From assembly GCA_036583965.1 (NCBI GenBank), contig JAZBQD010000013.1, positions 12,175,848-12,239,847 of the forward strand: DNA of 64,000 nt, in the 5' to 3' direction. The notes beneath the pieces were generated by a model that was not told the origin of the DNA, made no database searches, and worked only from the letters and a program-made list of their open reading frames with translations. Positions 1 through 13,350 of the stretch are shown piece by piece. The position numbers were made by a program, and so were the translations under genes. This DNA comes from Prunella strophiata (taxonomy: Eukaryota > Chordata > Aves > Passeriformes > Prunellidae). Each line of letters opens with the position of its first letter. The first letter of the stretch is position 1.

Positions 1-3000
1 AATCTGCTCCCATCAGCCGGTCACACTCATTACATCCACCCAGAACTGTCCTTCTCCAGACAGCCCACACCCAGGAACACTCAGGTTTTCCAGCCAAAGA
101 ACCTGTTCCAGGACAGCTGCCAAGGTGGTACCAGCTTGTTTCTCCTGTTCATGTTGGCTCTTCACTCCTTCCTAAAAAGGGGGCATTTCCCAGGACCAGG
201 CTTCCCCCAGCTCTCACATACAAATGAACAGCACAGAACAACATGAGGAGGGGACTGCTGTAAGATCTGTCTTCTGCACACTTCTTAGATGACAGACATG
301 CCCTGCAAATGCTCAGCCCTGCAGGTCTCACCTTCTGCCTCAAGTACAAGAGAATGCAGCACTCCCTGCTAGACTTAGGGAAGGTGTAATTTTGAGGAGC
401 AAAGCTATCTTCACACTGAAGGGCCTCTGATGCAGGAGCAGGCACCCAAACACACTGAAACAATAACCAGGCATGTCAACATGAATTAGGAAGACACCAC
501 AAATCTCCCAGTTTCCAAACAGGTAAACCATTTTGATGCTTCTTTTCAGCTTCCCAATTCAGAAGATGGCTCACAGTGGCCACTGCCCACCTCCAGAGGG
601 ACTGGACATTTTCCACAGCTAATCTGTATTGCACTAGGAAAGTAGGGAGCTGAAAGATAAGGGAATATACTCAGATACAAAGAATGTGGTACAAGTGGCT
701 TTGGGGGAAGCATTCTTTAAATGCAGCATTTTACAAGCAGAATAAATCCTAGACCATGTGGCGACAACTGAGCTGCACACAGCTGCTGAGCCAGCTATCT
801 CTTTCTAGGGGCAAGACTAGTTCCCTGCATAAATGGTTCTTTAAACTTTATAATGCCAACTGCATGAATAGGACTTTTATGGATTCCTGCAGTGACGCAC
901 AAAGACATCCTCAACATTTCAGAGCTGCTCAGCAAGCCCACACGCTAGCTGCCTTCACCAGAGCGCTCAGACCCCATCCCAAAACCAAAACTCTTGTCTC
1001 ACCAGGGACATCCTGCTGTCTCCAGGAGGTCAAGACTGCCAGCAGAGTTTGGTTCAAGTCCAAACAGATCAGACTCTGCAGCTTTGGTTCCCAGAGGCCA
1101 CACCAGACCCTGCTCCACCACCACCACCCTCCTCAGACTGCTGCACAGGGTTTCTTTGTCCACACAGTTGTGCCTTCCAAGAGAGGCACAAAAGAAACTG
1201 AGATGAGCGTGTAATCAATAGGCCTCACCCTCACAGCTCTCCTGCTGCCCCTGCCATTTCTCAAAGGGAACTTCTCCTTCCTCCCTCCCCATCTGCATCA
1301 TCCTCCCTGGCACCCAAACCGACAGCTGTGGCTGTGCTAAGCCAGCTCTGGCAAACTGCTCTGTGGAGCTGCCCCTGGCCATGCCTTGGGACAGTGATGT
1401 GCCAGAGCTGGGACCTCTCCACGAGCTGCTTCTGCTGGTGTGGCCAGGGCTGCTCTGCTGCAGCTGCCCCCAAGGCACTCTCCCACCCCAGTGGACACAA
1501 TCCAGCAGCATGGCCATGGGAGAGGCTGTGACCCCAGGCACACCACCATGTGTGCTCCCTCCTGCTGAGAGGAGGCACAGCTTCAAGGCATGAAGGGAAG
1601 CAGTCCTGCTCCTCTTAGAGCAGCCAGGGCACCAAAACCACCCTGCAACAGATTTCTGTGGCTATCCAAGGAATGCCTCCCCCTCAGTTTCCAGTACAAG
1701 AGCTTTACAGCCTGCTTCTCTTAAAACTCCCTGCTGCAGCCCAATCCCACAGCATGTCAGTGAGCAGCTGGCACTCACTCTGCTGTTTCCAGCTGTGCTG
1801 CTTCTGCAGAGCAAGACAGGGAAGCCTGTGGTCTTTCCAGGACACGTGGGAGGCTCAGCACTCAAAGAGCATCAGAGATAGGCCCACTACAGGGAAGCAT
1901 GGAAGAGCTGCATCTCTGTGAAGGCTGAACAATCCCATCTGTCCTGCTGGAACTCCTCAAGGGATGGACACAAAAGAGCACAACGACAGAGATAAAAGGT
2001 ATGTTCTCAAATGCGCCAGTGTGGCTGCAAGACACAGAGAACAGTCTGTACTGTGCTTTCAGGAAATCCTCTCCCTTTTCCATATTCATATTGATCCAAA
2101 AACTCCTACATGACATCTCCTCAAGCTCAATGCAAGCTATTACAGAACTCTGGAAACACAGACAAAACCTTGAAGACACTCTCACAGCAGATTTAACGAG
2201 GCTGATGGTTTATCCACCTGACTTTAATCTCCCCCGCTTGTCTTCAGCAGCTCTCAGTAACACACTCAGAGACCTTCTGGGACTTTTTCTGTGTGCAGAA
2301 AAAGTGCTTTTCACTGCAAGACCAGGCTCTCAGGATTGAAATTCAAGTACTAAGGCATGGAAATACATAAGACAGCAAAAGCAGCAGCTAATATCAGGCT
2401 CGTCTCACCCAATTTTGTACATGACAACCAACTGAGCTTGACCACATTCACACGGAAACCCCACAGCCATGGCAAGGCAGCCCCACATCACCCCAGACAC
2501 TGTGAGCTCGCTCCAGCCTTTGCTGGCAACGAGCACAGCTCCCAGCTGCCAGGCTGCTGCACAGAAACCTGGCAGGGTATGTGGGAAATGAAGAAAATCA
2601 ATACCGGTTGGGTTGTTTGCAAATCTGTTTCTACCCTCACCTTCCCGGTCTCACAGAGGACAACTCATTAGGTGTCTGGAGAGCTGCCAAACCCAGCTGG
2701 GCCTGAGCAAGCCATGCTGCTGCAGTCCTGCAGGACAGATCCCTGATAACCACAGCCTCCCCACCCCTTTCAGCAGCCCCCTCCCTGAGATGGCAGGTGA
2801 AAGTGGTGCAGGCAGCAGATAAAAAGGGTAAATATAATTCAGCCCAACGTGCACCTGTCCTCCAGACAAAGCCTGCTCCCGGAAGCCAGGCTGTGCCTCT
2901 CAGCGCACAAAGACGGGTCTAAATCTGCCTGTAATAGAGCTTTTCAGGCTGACTGAACAGTAATGTTCACAAGCTGCTCCCCTCAAGGGAATACTGTATC

Positions 3001-5560
3001 CTCCTCACTGCATTACCCCAATCAGAAAGATCAGTGAGCAGCTCAAAGGCAAAGGTGGAAGAGGCACCGCTGATGTGATTCCATTTAGAATCTATCAGAA
3101 TATTTTATTCCTCCCTTTGAAAGCGACAGATTAGGTATTTCCACTTCTCTTTGAAGTCTGGCAGAACAATTCACACCAGTGGACCAAACACCCCTCGCTC
3201 CTCTGGATGTGCCAGGTAGTGCAGATGGGAGAAAAGCCTCTTTGAAAGCCCCCCGGAGTCACCCGAGGCAAAGCTACCTCTGCAATCAAAGGCCAGACTC
3301 CCAGCCAACAGGGGAGCGATTTCTCTTCATCACAGCAAGCTTTATTTCCATTCCAGCTTCTTTATTTTCAGAAAGTCTCCTGGAAAATTAAGTGTGGTAC
3401 ACCTCTATTCCAAAAATCTTTCCTTGGCAAGTGCTGGCTTCCCACTTTCTGGCAGACACTGAAATTAAATGCAGCCTCCCTGTTTATTTCCTTCTTGCTG
3501 TGGATATGCACATCCTTGCTGAGCTCTGGAAGCAATTTTTTAGTTGGGAAAAAAATAAAAGAAAGATTCCAAGCTCTTACATAAACAATGGCTGGTGACG
3601 AGAGGAAAGACAAGGGTTGGAAAATTTCTCACATTTTATTAAAGCGTCTCTCAGTGCAGCAGATCAGACAAAAAGAACAAACCCAAACAAACAGATTGAA
3701 ACAGCTGAATATTAAAATGGTACTGGAAGGATCAGCTGCAGCATCTTTCCACGGCCAGAACCAGAGCCTCCACCAGACAACATCATAGAGACACATACAA
3801 GGGTGGATTTTGCTGTTCCATGGTACAGAAAGAAGCCTTCTAGAAAGAAGGTGCTCAGCACAGACCCATAATGGAAAAGCAGAGCCCAAGGCTGTTGTAC
3901 TTGTCAAACACACCTCTGCTGGTCTCAAGTCTCAGTGCTAGAAGGGAAAAAAAAAAAAAAGCCAAGAAAAAAGAAAACAAACTTCCTGCACAAAAAGGGA
4001 AAATAAGCAACTTTGTCAGTGCTTCCTCCAGCCTGAAGCACAAATTGATAGGATCATACTGATCTAATCCAGAGGGCATTCCCCTAGAGATTACATGAGT
4101 CTCAAAGTAGGTCATGCTTGGGCTTGAGCTTCTCAGCAAGCCCAATTCTGACATATTTCCAGAGCCCGTGTAGGTGCAGGGCGTGTTTTCCCTTTCCCTG
4201 CAGCAGCTCGCTGTGCAAGGCTCAGTACCAGAAACCCACATCAGACAGGAGGGAAGTTTCAGGGCTGGATCTCTGCTTGGAACAGCAAGAGATGGAGCTA
4301 GCCAGGCCAGTGACCCTCCTCTCCACACCCTGCTCATGGCCAAGGGCATTCCCCCTGCCGGGGTTTCCAGGGGATTAGGCTGAAATACCAAGGAGCCCAC
4401 ACACTGTCCATAAAGGGGGAAGCAAGCACGGATGTTAACGGGACCAGGGCCACGAGCTGAGCTCAGGGGAGAGCAGGGCTGTTTCAAACCAGACCTGAAC
4501 TGAGACACACTGAGATTCTGGTGTCCACACAGGGTCCCATTCCTCCCTCACACTCTCCCTTTCCACGCCAGCTTCAGCACAAGGAGCTCATGTGGACATA
4601 GCTGCCACTCCTCCCTGCTTTGGATATACACAAGGCTGCTTCTCCAAGCTGTAGCTGTCTCCAGGCTCAGCCTCCACCCAGCCAACCTGCTGCACACTTC
4701 AGGCTGGAACAAACAAAACCCAGAGACCTTCACCAACCTGCATTTTGCTCAACTACAGTAAGAACTCCTCCACTTCTCCACTCCAGCACCTCTTTACCTC
4801 TCCCCTTATCCTGAACAGCAGAACCACATACAGCACATCACAACCAATGTTTGCAATCAGGTCCCTACAAAACAAGGGATATAAGCACAGCAATACTTTT
4901 GATTAGTCAGGACACCAGCACATCCCTGCTCACCCTTCATCACCCTGAAACAGCTACAAAGCAAAACACCCATCCATACCAAATTGCTTTTACACTCATG
5001 CACTCAGAGCCTTTCCAATAACTTTAATTTCAGATCCTCCCAGCTGTCACAGCACTTGCCTCATCCTCCAAGGACTACAAACACAGGCTTTCTTCAGGGT
5101 CCTGGACTGTTTATGTGCAGAGCAGGGAAGAGAATTGCATTTCCTGAGGCTATGAATGATTTATCATCACACTGAATGCGGGAGGAGCGGGGTCCCAGGG
5201 CTCGCTGCATGACCGGAATCTCACAGGCAGGCTGCATCTGCAGAGATGTTTGTGTGCACTCTTCAAATCATCATTAACCAACAGGACCCTCAAGAGGAGC
5301 ATTTATTTCCCTGGGATTGTAAGGGAGATGGCTGCTGAGAAAACAGCTGGGCAGGATTTAGCCCCATTATATCCCTCTATCTTGTTCCACTCTCCCGCCC
5401 CTCCACCTCTCAGTTTAGTTGAGTACAAAAATAGAAATAATAATAAAAATTTAAAAAAGAAAAGAGAGGGAAGTGCAGTACATAGCACAGGCCAACTGCA
5501 GGTCACAGCTCTGGTCAGTGCAAGCACATGCAGCTGCACAGGGCAGGTTTTATATTTCCA
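1..5560. other. Unique non-coding sequence, no gene seen
   Basis: No exon, domain or transposon is recognisable on either strand. Open frames are short; the longest, 217 codons on the minus strand at 3,855-4,508, has no recognisable motif and crosses an A-rich tract. The sequence is C- and A-rich on the plus strand, with a 14-base A run at 3,947-3,960. An AT-richer patch at about 3,060-3,160 could be a conserved non-coding element, but I cannot test this. The stretch could be an intron of a leftward gene or intergenic DNA. Confidence 0.6.
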
Positions 5561-5579
5561 AATACCTCCACCCCCCCCG

Positions 5580-5770
5580 GGGGTTTAAGTACTCATCCCA
5601 TTCTCCAGATGATTTGCGCAGCGCTGTAAATGCAGGTGTTATAAATAAACAAAAATATGCCCATGCTGGCACACAGCTTTCAGCTAGTAAAATGGGCATC
5701 AAGGATTCTTAATGAAACGGTTTTGCAATTCCCAGCAGTTCTGCATTCTCTGGAGACAGGGTGATTAAAC
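5580..5770. promoter_or_regulatory. Candidate conserved non-coding element
   Basis: This AT-rich, non-repetitive island starts just after a C8G5 run at 5,571-5,583. It contains the compact motif GATTTGCGCAGCGCTG, a TTATAAATAAAC stretch and TTCTTAATGA, all of the kind seen in homeodomain and forkhead-bound enhancers. No reading frame explains it. Conservation cannot be measured from one sequence, so this rests on composition and motif density alone. Confidence 0.25.
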
Positions 5771-8765
5771 AAACACACAGAGCAAGAGCCCAGCCTTGAC
5801 TCCATCTATGGGAGTTTTGTCACAGACTGAAATGAGGCAGGAATGCCACCCCATGGACCTCCCCCAGACAGCTACACAGGCTGTAACTTAATATTATGCC
5901 TCTTGTTACGTGTTCATACCAAGAGGCAACCATATTTAATACAGTACTCTGTATCTAGGGATAAAGCAGGATGGAGCCAACCATCAATCACTCAGCTTCT
6001 CTTTCCTTGTAGGATTACACAGGCCAACCCCATGGCTAGGAAGTATTTATAAAGTCTTTTTTTTTAGTTCTAGATCCTGCAGACTTTTTTTATAGTTACT
6101 AGAGTCCTCTATTTTCTGCGTACTATATTTCCATGCACATAATCCTCACCTCAAACCCACTCATTAAAAAAAGTAGTGCTCCCTTGAAAAATAGTCCTCA
6201 GATTACCCACAACTCACCCTCTCTCTTTCCCAACAGCTAAGAGTGCCATCAATTACCCCAGCAAAAGCTCCTGCAACCAGGGAGAAAACTGGAACTAGGA
6301 AGAGGGAGGACCAGGCAGGGGGTGGGTAGCCTTGGAGTAAACCTCCCCTATTTCCTACACTTGAATAATTTCCTCCTTCTTCCCCAGGCAACCCATGGAT
6401 TAGATGCATGAAAGTACAGCAATTACCCTCCTCGATTACCCTAAAGACTCAGCAAGAATAAATTGTTTGCAATGGAGAACCCTCTTGCCTTCTCCCCCCT
6501 CAAAAGCCAAACCCATCCTCCATCATCTACAGCCAACCTATGAAATCTGTATGCTCTGCAGACCGAGACCATTGCTAAGCAGTCAGCTTTAATTTCCTTG
6601 GAGTCCTCCAAATGCAGCATTGTGGCTCAGACACAGTTATCCTTTGGAGGCTCCATTTCTCCTCTCCCCTCCCCAGCTCACAGCCCACATATCACCAAAT
6701 ACAAGCAGGAAGAGAAGGGAGGAGGGAAACTTCTCTGCAAAACCATCCCTTTATTTCAGGTTTCTTGGATGTGGTGCAACACCAGTCTGGAAAATAAATC
6801 CTCACCCCCCACAGCCTACTGAGCTTCCAAGGGCTGTTTGGAGAAACAGCACCAGACATCAGCTGACACTAGCAATTACATCCAAATAGCAGATACAAGT
6901 CTGTTATCGATCTGTTCCTAGAGGGAAGGACAAGCTATCCAGTAAAAAGGGGTGTCACGTTATTAAATTCTGAAAGGATAATAACCCAACACAGAGGGCA
7001 CAGCTGTTACTGGTACACTTCAGGCTTCCTTTCCAAGCCTGACAGGGAGCAAAGATCATCAGTGTTCAGAGACAGGCCTAGAAATTAGAGGAATAAATTA
7101 ACATATCCATATCTGAATTATTGGGCTAAGGGGGCTGCAAGTTCTACTGGCTTGGTGCTGCCAGTTCCTCCCAGCAGCTGCTGAAACCTCTTCTCAGCCA
7201 GTGCACAACACTCAAGAAAAGCACTTTGACCTCTCCAAGCTCTGCAGCCTCTGCCCCAGAGCAGAAGTTTTAACAGCCCAAACACTTGCAATAGCCCATG
7301 GAAAAGGTGCAGGGAGGTTGTCTCCTTCAGTAACCTGAGCCAAACATGCTGGTGAAGAACAGCTACAGACAGCTCTGTGGAAAAGCCTGGATCAATTCTG
7401 CTGTGAAAAAGAAAACATGGCTCAGGGTAAGTGAACAAGCCACAGCCTTTCAATATCAGCAGCTCAAAAGAATGGGAGAATTTAACCAAGCTGCTGCTGG
7501 GAAAAAAAAATATCCACGAAGAGTTATCGATTTTTATGAGCTTGGAGTCAAGAGATCCATAAATTATTCACAAGGCAACAGAGATGGCAGATTTCTTGGA
7601 CATTTCAGCACTGCACAGAATTACAAGCTCAGATCATTTGGCCAGACTGTCCCACAACTGAGCCTTTAGAAACAGCAACAGTGATCTCCAAAGGGGGCTT
7701 CTGGACATGTGACAGACAACTGCCCTGCTAGCAGCTTGTGGGACATGCCAGGGGCTACAGGCAGAGCTGGACAGACAACCACAACAGAAAGTGGTTTCAG
7801 AGCATACTTAGGGGATTTTCCACCCCACTGCAGACAGTAGGTCTCCCTGTCTGCACTAACCAAAATTACAAACATAACACCATGAATTAGAAGTGAAATG
7901 CACCCATATCCCTGCCCAAACAGACTTGGCCAAGGAATCAAAGTCCCTCCAATCATCCCAAAAGGCACTTGGAAATCAAGGTGTGAAGAGCACTGCAGAC
8001 ATCAGTATTTATCTCAAATGTAAGTCTGGGCAGAAAACTCAAGCTCAAGAGCTCTGTGAGGTGCTCCCAGCTTCATCACAAGCCTCAGGTGCAGCCTCTG
8101 GCAACTCATCTCTCCAGGCCCCTTTGCAAAATAGAAGGCAACAGTTTTCCTCCTGCTGCAAGGGAGAAGCTCTGATGCCCCCAAGATGTGAGAGCAGCAG
8201 AGGCCAGGCAGTGCCTCAGATCCTGAGCTCCTCTGCACAGATCCTCATCACCACAGCCAACCTCTGACACTGAAATAAAGTTGTGCCTTAGATTTGCAGC
8301 ACTCAAAGCACTGGAGATACCTGGGATTATCCCTTCACACAGCCAGAAAAGCATGGGCTGAAGCAGTGCTGCTGAGCCAGCCAGCAGCACACAGTCACTG
8401 CCTTCCACTGGCTCCAGTCACACCAGTCCCTGGTCCTGGCTCAGAACTGGGGAGTCTCTGGTTGAACCTAAGCCAGGTGTGGCTCCAGAGCACGTAAAAG
8501 ACCTCAGCACTGGAAGGACTCTTGTTTAAAAAGCAGTGGATTGAGAACTTCAGAACAAGGTAAGTTTTTATGAAATCTAGTGGGGGAAGATCAATATATT
8601 CTTTTGTAGGTAAATGTGGTCATTGGAAGCACTGGAGCAGCAGCTCAGAAGACAGATTTTCTGTTTATCCACACCACCAGAAGCAGAAGTGAGAACAAAG
8701 GCAGCTGTCCTTACCCACCACCCCAACACAACCTGAATCCAGGATTCTGAGCCTTTAACTCACAG

Positions 8766-8782
8766 AAAAAAAAAAAAAAAAA
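8766..8782. repeat. A17 homopolymer
   Basis: An uninterrupted run of 17 A on the plus strand. No recognisable retroposed sequence lies upstream of it, so it is listed as a simple repeat and not as the tail of a processed pseudogene. Confidence 0.9.
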
Positions 8783-9182
8783 CATAAATCTCACTCTGCT
8801 TGTGCAGAAAGAGCTGGAGGTTTTAAAAAGTGCTGGAAGAGAAGCCAGCCATTTGTCTTTACCCTTTCCAAACCCAAGGACTTGGATGCCTGGCCAGTTG
8901 CCCCTAACAGCACCTAAACCCAAGGCAGTGGTGCAGCTCTAAACACCCCAAGTGTGCCAAGGGTGAGCCAAGTGTGGGTTTCCAGCCCAAACCCCACACA
9001 CACTGTGGCAAACCCAGCCAGATCCTGGAGGCACACTGATGGGAAGGCTTTCGTGCTGAGCTGTCTCACACTAATGACCCCACAGCAGGATCTGGCAGGC
9101 AAAGGCAGCCCCCAGATTTAGCCAGTGCTGCCTGAGTTTCAGATGGTGCAGAACAGCACATTGATCCATTTATCGTCTGTAG

Positions 9183-9196
9183 GTTGCCATGGAGAC
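9183..9196. promoter_or_regulatory. RFX X-box-like motif
   Basis: GTTGCCATGGAGAC resembles the imperfect inverted repeat bound by RFX factors (GTNRCC, short spacer, RGYAAC). The left half fits and the right half has two mismatches. RFX sites occur in promoters and enhancers of ciliary and neural genes. A chance occurrence in 64 kb is quite possible. Confidence 0.3.
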
Positions 9197-12100
9197 CACA
9201 AGTCATTCCCCACCACCACCACCCCCCCGCAGACCCCCCCCACTGCTTCTCAATTGATAGCTGGGCACTGGGGAAGCATTTGCAGCACCGTGGAAATTAA
9301 ATCCACACCAGAGGAGCAGAGGATTCAGAGCTGACACAGCCAAGGGACCTCAGCTTGAGGCAGTCTGTCCTGCTCTTCCCCACTGGGCAAGGCCAAGCAA
9401 CCAGGCACTCCAAGCCCGAGTATTATGGGAAATTAACAATAATAAAGTGGGATTTTAATGCCACTCCATGGGTTCCCTTCTGACAGTTCTCACAAGGTAG
9501 CAGGGAGGAAAGACAACTCTCTCTGTGCATGTGCCAAAACAGGCTTTGGCATATCCCGGAGGATAACTCCACCAGGGAGCTCCCATCTCTCCAAAGAGGG
9601 TAACATCCAGCAGGACAGCAGGCTTCTGCTTTTCACACAGCAGATCCACTCGTGAAGGATCACAGCTGACCCTTCACTGAAGGGAGCAGAGCATCAAGAA
9701 ACTCGTGCACACTATGAGCAGCAGGATGAGAGTGGGTGGATCAAACTCCAGCCACCTGCTGCTGGAAAAAAGTCACTTTTTGGTCCGTAGAAGATACATG
9801 AGCCACCAACTCTGGGGGCAGCAGAGCAAGGCTTGATCACATCCTGAAAGCCCACCCTTCAGATATACATTCCCCAACCTCTCAGCCAGGAAGCAGCGAA
9901 AATACCCAACCTGCTTTTGGGGCAAATGTCCCAATGGGGTGCACAACACTGCCTCCCCACACCTACCCAGTCCAGGCACTGTCATTTACTACAACCAGAT
10001 AGTATCACATTTCCTTCCTTCCACCCCATGTAGGATGAAAAAACACCATCAAGACAACCTGAGAAAAATTTTTCAAACCTTAATGCTTAGGGTTTGGCTT
10101 TTAACTCCACACACAGCCACTCAAGCCAGTCACCTGCTCAGTAGTCAAAAGAGCTGATCCCATGTAATTCCCTTGCATTTTAACAAAGGGCTGCTGTGCA
10201 AGGGCTGCACTTAACAGCTCATTCCCTACACACACCAGTGTGAAAACTTGGTGCTGGCTTTACCCCAGGCTCTAGAACTGGATTACCACAAGCACCTTTC
10301 AGGAGGCCAAAGGACAGAGGAAGAGCTGGTGTCACCAGCCCTCCCAGCATGGTGGGCTGCTGCCAGAGGAGCCCAGCAGCCAGAACCCAGCCCAGGCACT
10401 GGAGCATGAGGACACAGGGCAGGTGGCAGAGCACAGAAAGGCAGCTGCAGGCTGAGAGCCTTCAGGGAAACTCAAGAAGCGTGGTGTAAATACTGTATGT
10501 GCCTGGAGCCAGAAAGCTCAGCGAGGGCTGTGTGTGGCATTTCCTGAAGGTTACCTCTAATAAGTGCTGTCAGCTTGCCAGCCTTCCACTGTCTGCTGAG
10601 TCCTTCTGTGGGAAGCACGGCGCGGCCCAGACCTCTGTGGCATTGTCACAATCTGTGACAGCAAGAGCTCAAAAAATAAAATTCCTCCCACGCAGCACAG
10701 ACAAAGCAGGTGTAGGACACCAGGGCAGGCAAACCCCCTGCTAAGCTCAGTGGGGTGGAAAGGCTCCTCTCCTCTTGCTAATGCCTGGTCACAGAGCTGC
10801 TTGCTGAGCACTGTGTGCCTCCCCCTGCAGAGGGGAGGGGGCAGAGGCTGAGGCAGCCCTGTGCAGAGGGCAGGTGAGCAGCTGGCCCAGGCTGTCCTGC
10901 TCTGCTGCCCTGCTGTGCTCACAGCTGCTCAGCCCAGCCCAGCCCATGCAGGCACCTCCAGAGGGATCCAGCCGTGATGCTCAGGCTGCTCTCCTCCTCC
11001 AGCAGCAGCTGGGGTGCTGCAGCAGCTCCCTCACCCCTGCAGAGGGCTGGGCACTGCATCCACCCTGTGCCAGTGGTGGGTCAGCACAGCCAGAGCACAG
11101 CAGTACACATTTGTCTGCATTCATTTCCCAGCTGCCACCCAGGAGATTATCCTGGCCCTCCCCACTCATTTACTTTTTCCACTGGGAACAGACAGGGCAT
11201 CTTCATCTATTCCCAGGCGTTTTCTGTTCTCAGGGTAAAATTTACTCACAGCTTTGGAGCCTTTCCAGCCCCCTGCTCACAGCCCACTGGTGAAGGGGAT
11301 CTGCTCTCTGCTGTTCTTCAAATCACCTGCTGAGCTCAGTGTAACACAGGGGCTTGCAACCAAGCCACATGGCAACAGTCTCTCCAGCAAGGACACCAAG
11401 CTTTCCTGCAAAAGCAGAAAATGCCCACAACTCCTCTTGCTGAGCCTCTGCCTCAACCCCTTTTCTTTTTTTCAGAGGACAGCTCCAAACACAGCACTGG
11501 AAATAAATGCCAGTGGTAAGCAGACAGTACACACCAGATAACAAACACTGCAGTTGTGAGCAGAGAACTCAGATCTGACATTCCAGTTTCCAGAAAAAAA
11601 AAAAAGCCACAGTTCAAGGCCTCTTTGGTTACGTAAACTTCATTTCCATGTCTTTTATCACTGATAAGATAAGCCATTGCTCAAGTTCAAGTTCTGTATC
11701 AAGTAAACCATGATAATCCTCTTAGGAATTCCCCATGCCCCAGCTTGAACAGACCTGCAGAAAAGAGCTTAAGGGGTTGCCTTCAGCTTAAAAAAAGAAA
11801 CACACAAGCACACAGCCACAGACTTATTTATAATGTAGGCAAATTTGGGGCCTAGTACAGAGCACTGGAGGCTTATACAGCTCTGTCTGAATAAGGGATC
11901 TACTTCTGCCCTAGTTCATAAATGCTACAAGCTACTACTTGGTCATGCATCGCTCAGCTGAGCACCAGCCTGGAGATGATTGCCTTCCAAGGAGGATTTC
12001 TTGCAGCGACAGGAATCCAGAGGGTCAGACCCCAGAAGAAATTAAACTGATTCACAACCAGTCACAACACACACTTTGTCCTGGATTAGAGCAGCAAGAC

Positions 12101-13269
12101 TTTTCCAGGCAGCTGTATTTTTTTATTTATTGCAGCACAGGATAATTTTATATCCTTTAATGCTGGCAGCAGAATTACAGTGATTTTAAGCAATTATTGC
12201 CCTGCTTTGGGTACAAGATGTTAAACTCACTAAGACCACCTCCTCCTGTACTTCATTGTCAAAACACCCAGATGCAAAACATCGCTGTCTGTATTTGTTA
12301 AGAGGATGATTTGATCCAATCTAGCAACTGACTATATTTACTAACCACTTAAATATGCACTCACACACCCCGCACTGCAACACAAAAGGCCATTTCATAA
12401 ATATCTGATTGCAAGACAGATGACAGCAATAAGCAGGCACACAAACTCCTGCCCTCCTCTCTGCTGCTCATCATCAGGACACAAATTACCTGGGCCAGCA
12501 ATTTTATCACAGCGTCTTCCAGGGAACCGACTTAGCCTGAAGGCAATGAAGGCCAACATTTGCAGCTTTAATATTTTACTTCACAGGCTGCATGTGGCCA
12601 CCCCCAGCGTGGCTCAGGACGTGCAGCCACACGCTGCAAGGGCACAGCATTAAACCCTTCTAAGCCGGTGGCTGCCAGAAGATCAAGGCACCAGGCAGTG
12701 GGTAACATCTGAAATTGGTGCTTAAAATGCAAATTTTCTTCAGGTCTATCTACTTCCTCAGCCAGCCCAACGGGCTCTGGCACCCACAACTGTTTCTTAC
12801 ACATTTCCAGCTACTGTGACTTCTCTCCCTCTGATAGCTCCTCTCCATTAGGGTCTTTCACACATCTCTCAGTATTTTATGGCACTCGAACTGAAAGATG
12901 CAGCATATCAAACAAAACACATCTCTCTCCTTCCCACCAGCAACTTCAAGATCCTTCAGCATTGACTGACAACCCACAATATTGTGGGAAAGGCAGTTTT
13001 CAGATCAGCTGCTGGAAAAGCTCTTCCAAGGTAGCAGCTGAATTCAAATCACACACCAATTAGCTCAGGGGGATTTGTATGTTTTTCTTTCAGGAAACCT
13101 ATTTGAAAACAAAACAAAGAGGGAAAAAAAATTGTTTAAATCTCATTAAAATATCTCAAACTGTGTCACAAGAATGCCACATTTTCTACTGAAGAAAACA
13201 GGAGCAGCTTTAACTGGTTTCACTTCACCAGACGGAATTTTGTCCTTTAAACCCACTTGCTGTGTTCCT

Positions 13270-13350
13270 CCACCTCCAGGAAGATAACACAGAGGTCCAG
13301 AGCAGCTACAGACCTGCTCAGCATCACACAGCAAGTAAAGCAGTGTGCCA
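13270..13350 (+). mobile_element. MIR-like ancient SINE fragment
   Basis: The stretch reading ACCTGCTCAGCATCACACAG and the bases that follow agree at about 21 of 28 positions with the recalled MIR core segment that includes GTCACACAGCTAGTAAG. The upstream part, with AGGAAGATAACACAGAG, also fits loosely. MIR/CORE-SINE relics occur across amniotes, including birds. The match was made from memory of the consensus and is diverged, so this is a moderate call. Confidence 0.45.

Larger units (their letters stand above)
5771..13265. other. Unique non-coding sequence, no gene seen
   Basis: I see no exon or transposon here. It holds an RFX-like motif at 9,183-9,196, a C-rich stretch with CCA repeats at 9,208-9,241, and A runs at 8,766-8,782 (17 bases) and 11,594-11,605 (12 bases). 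Open frames are all under about 125 codons, show no domain, and are what chance gives in moderately GC-rich DNA. The plus strand stays C- and A-rich, as in the flanking segments. Confidence 0.6.

Noticed and set aside
3855..4508. 217-codon minus-strand frame
   Set aside because: It crosses a poly-A tract read as FFFF, has no domain or similarity I recognise and no exon-like boundaries.
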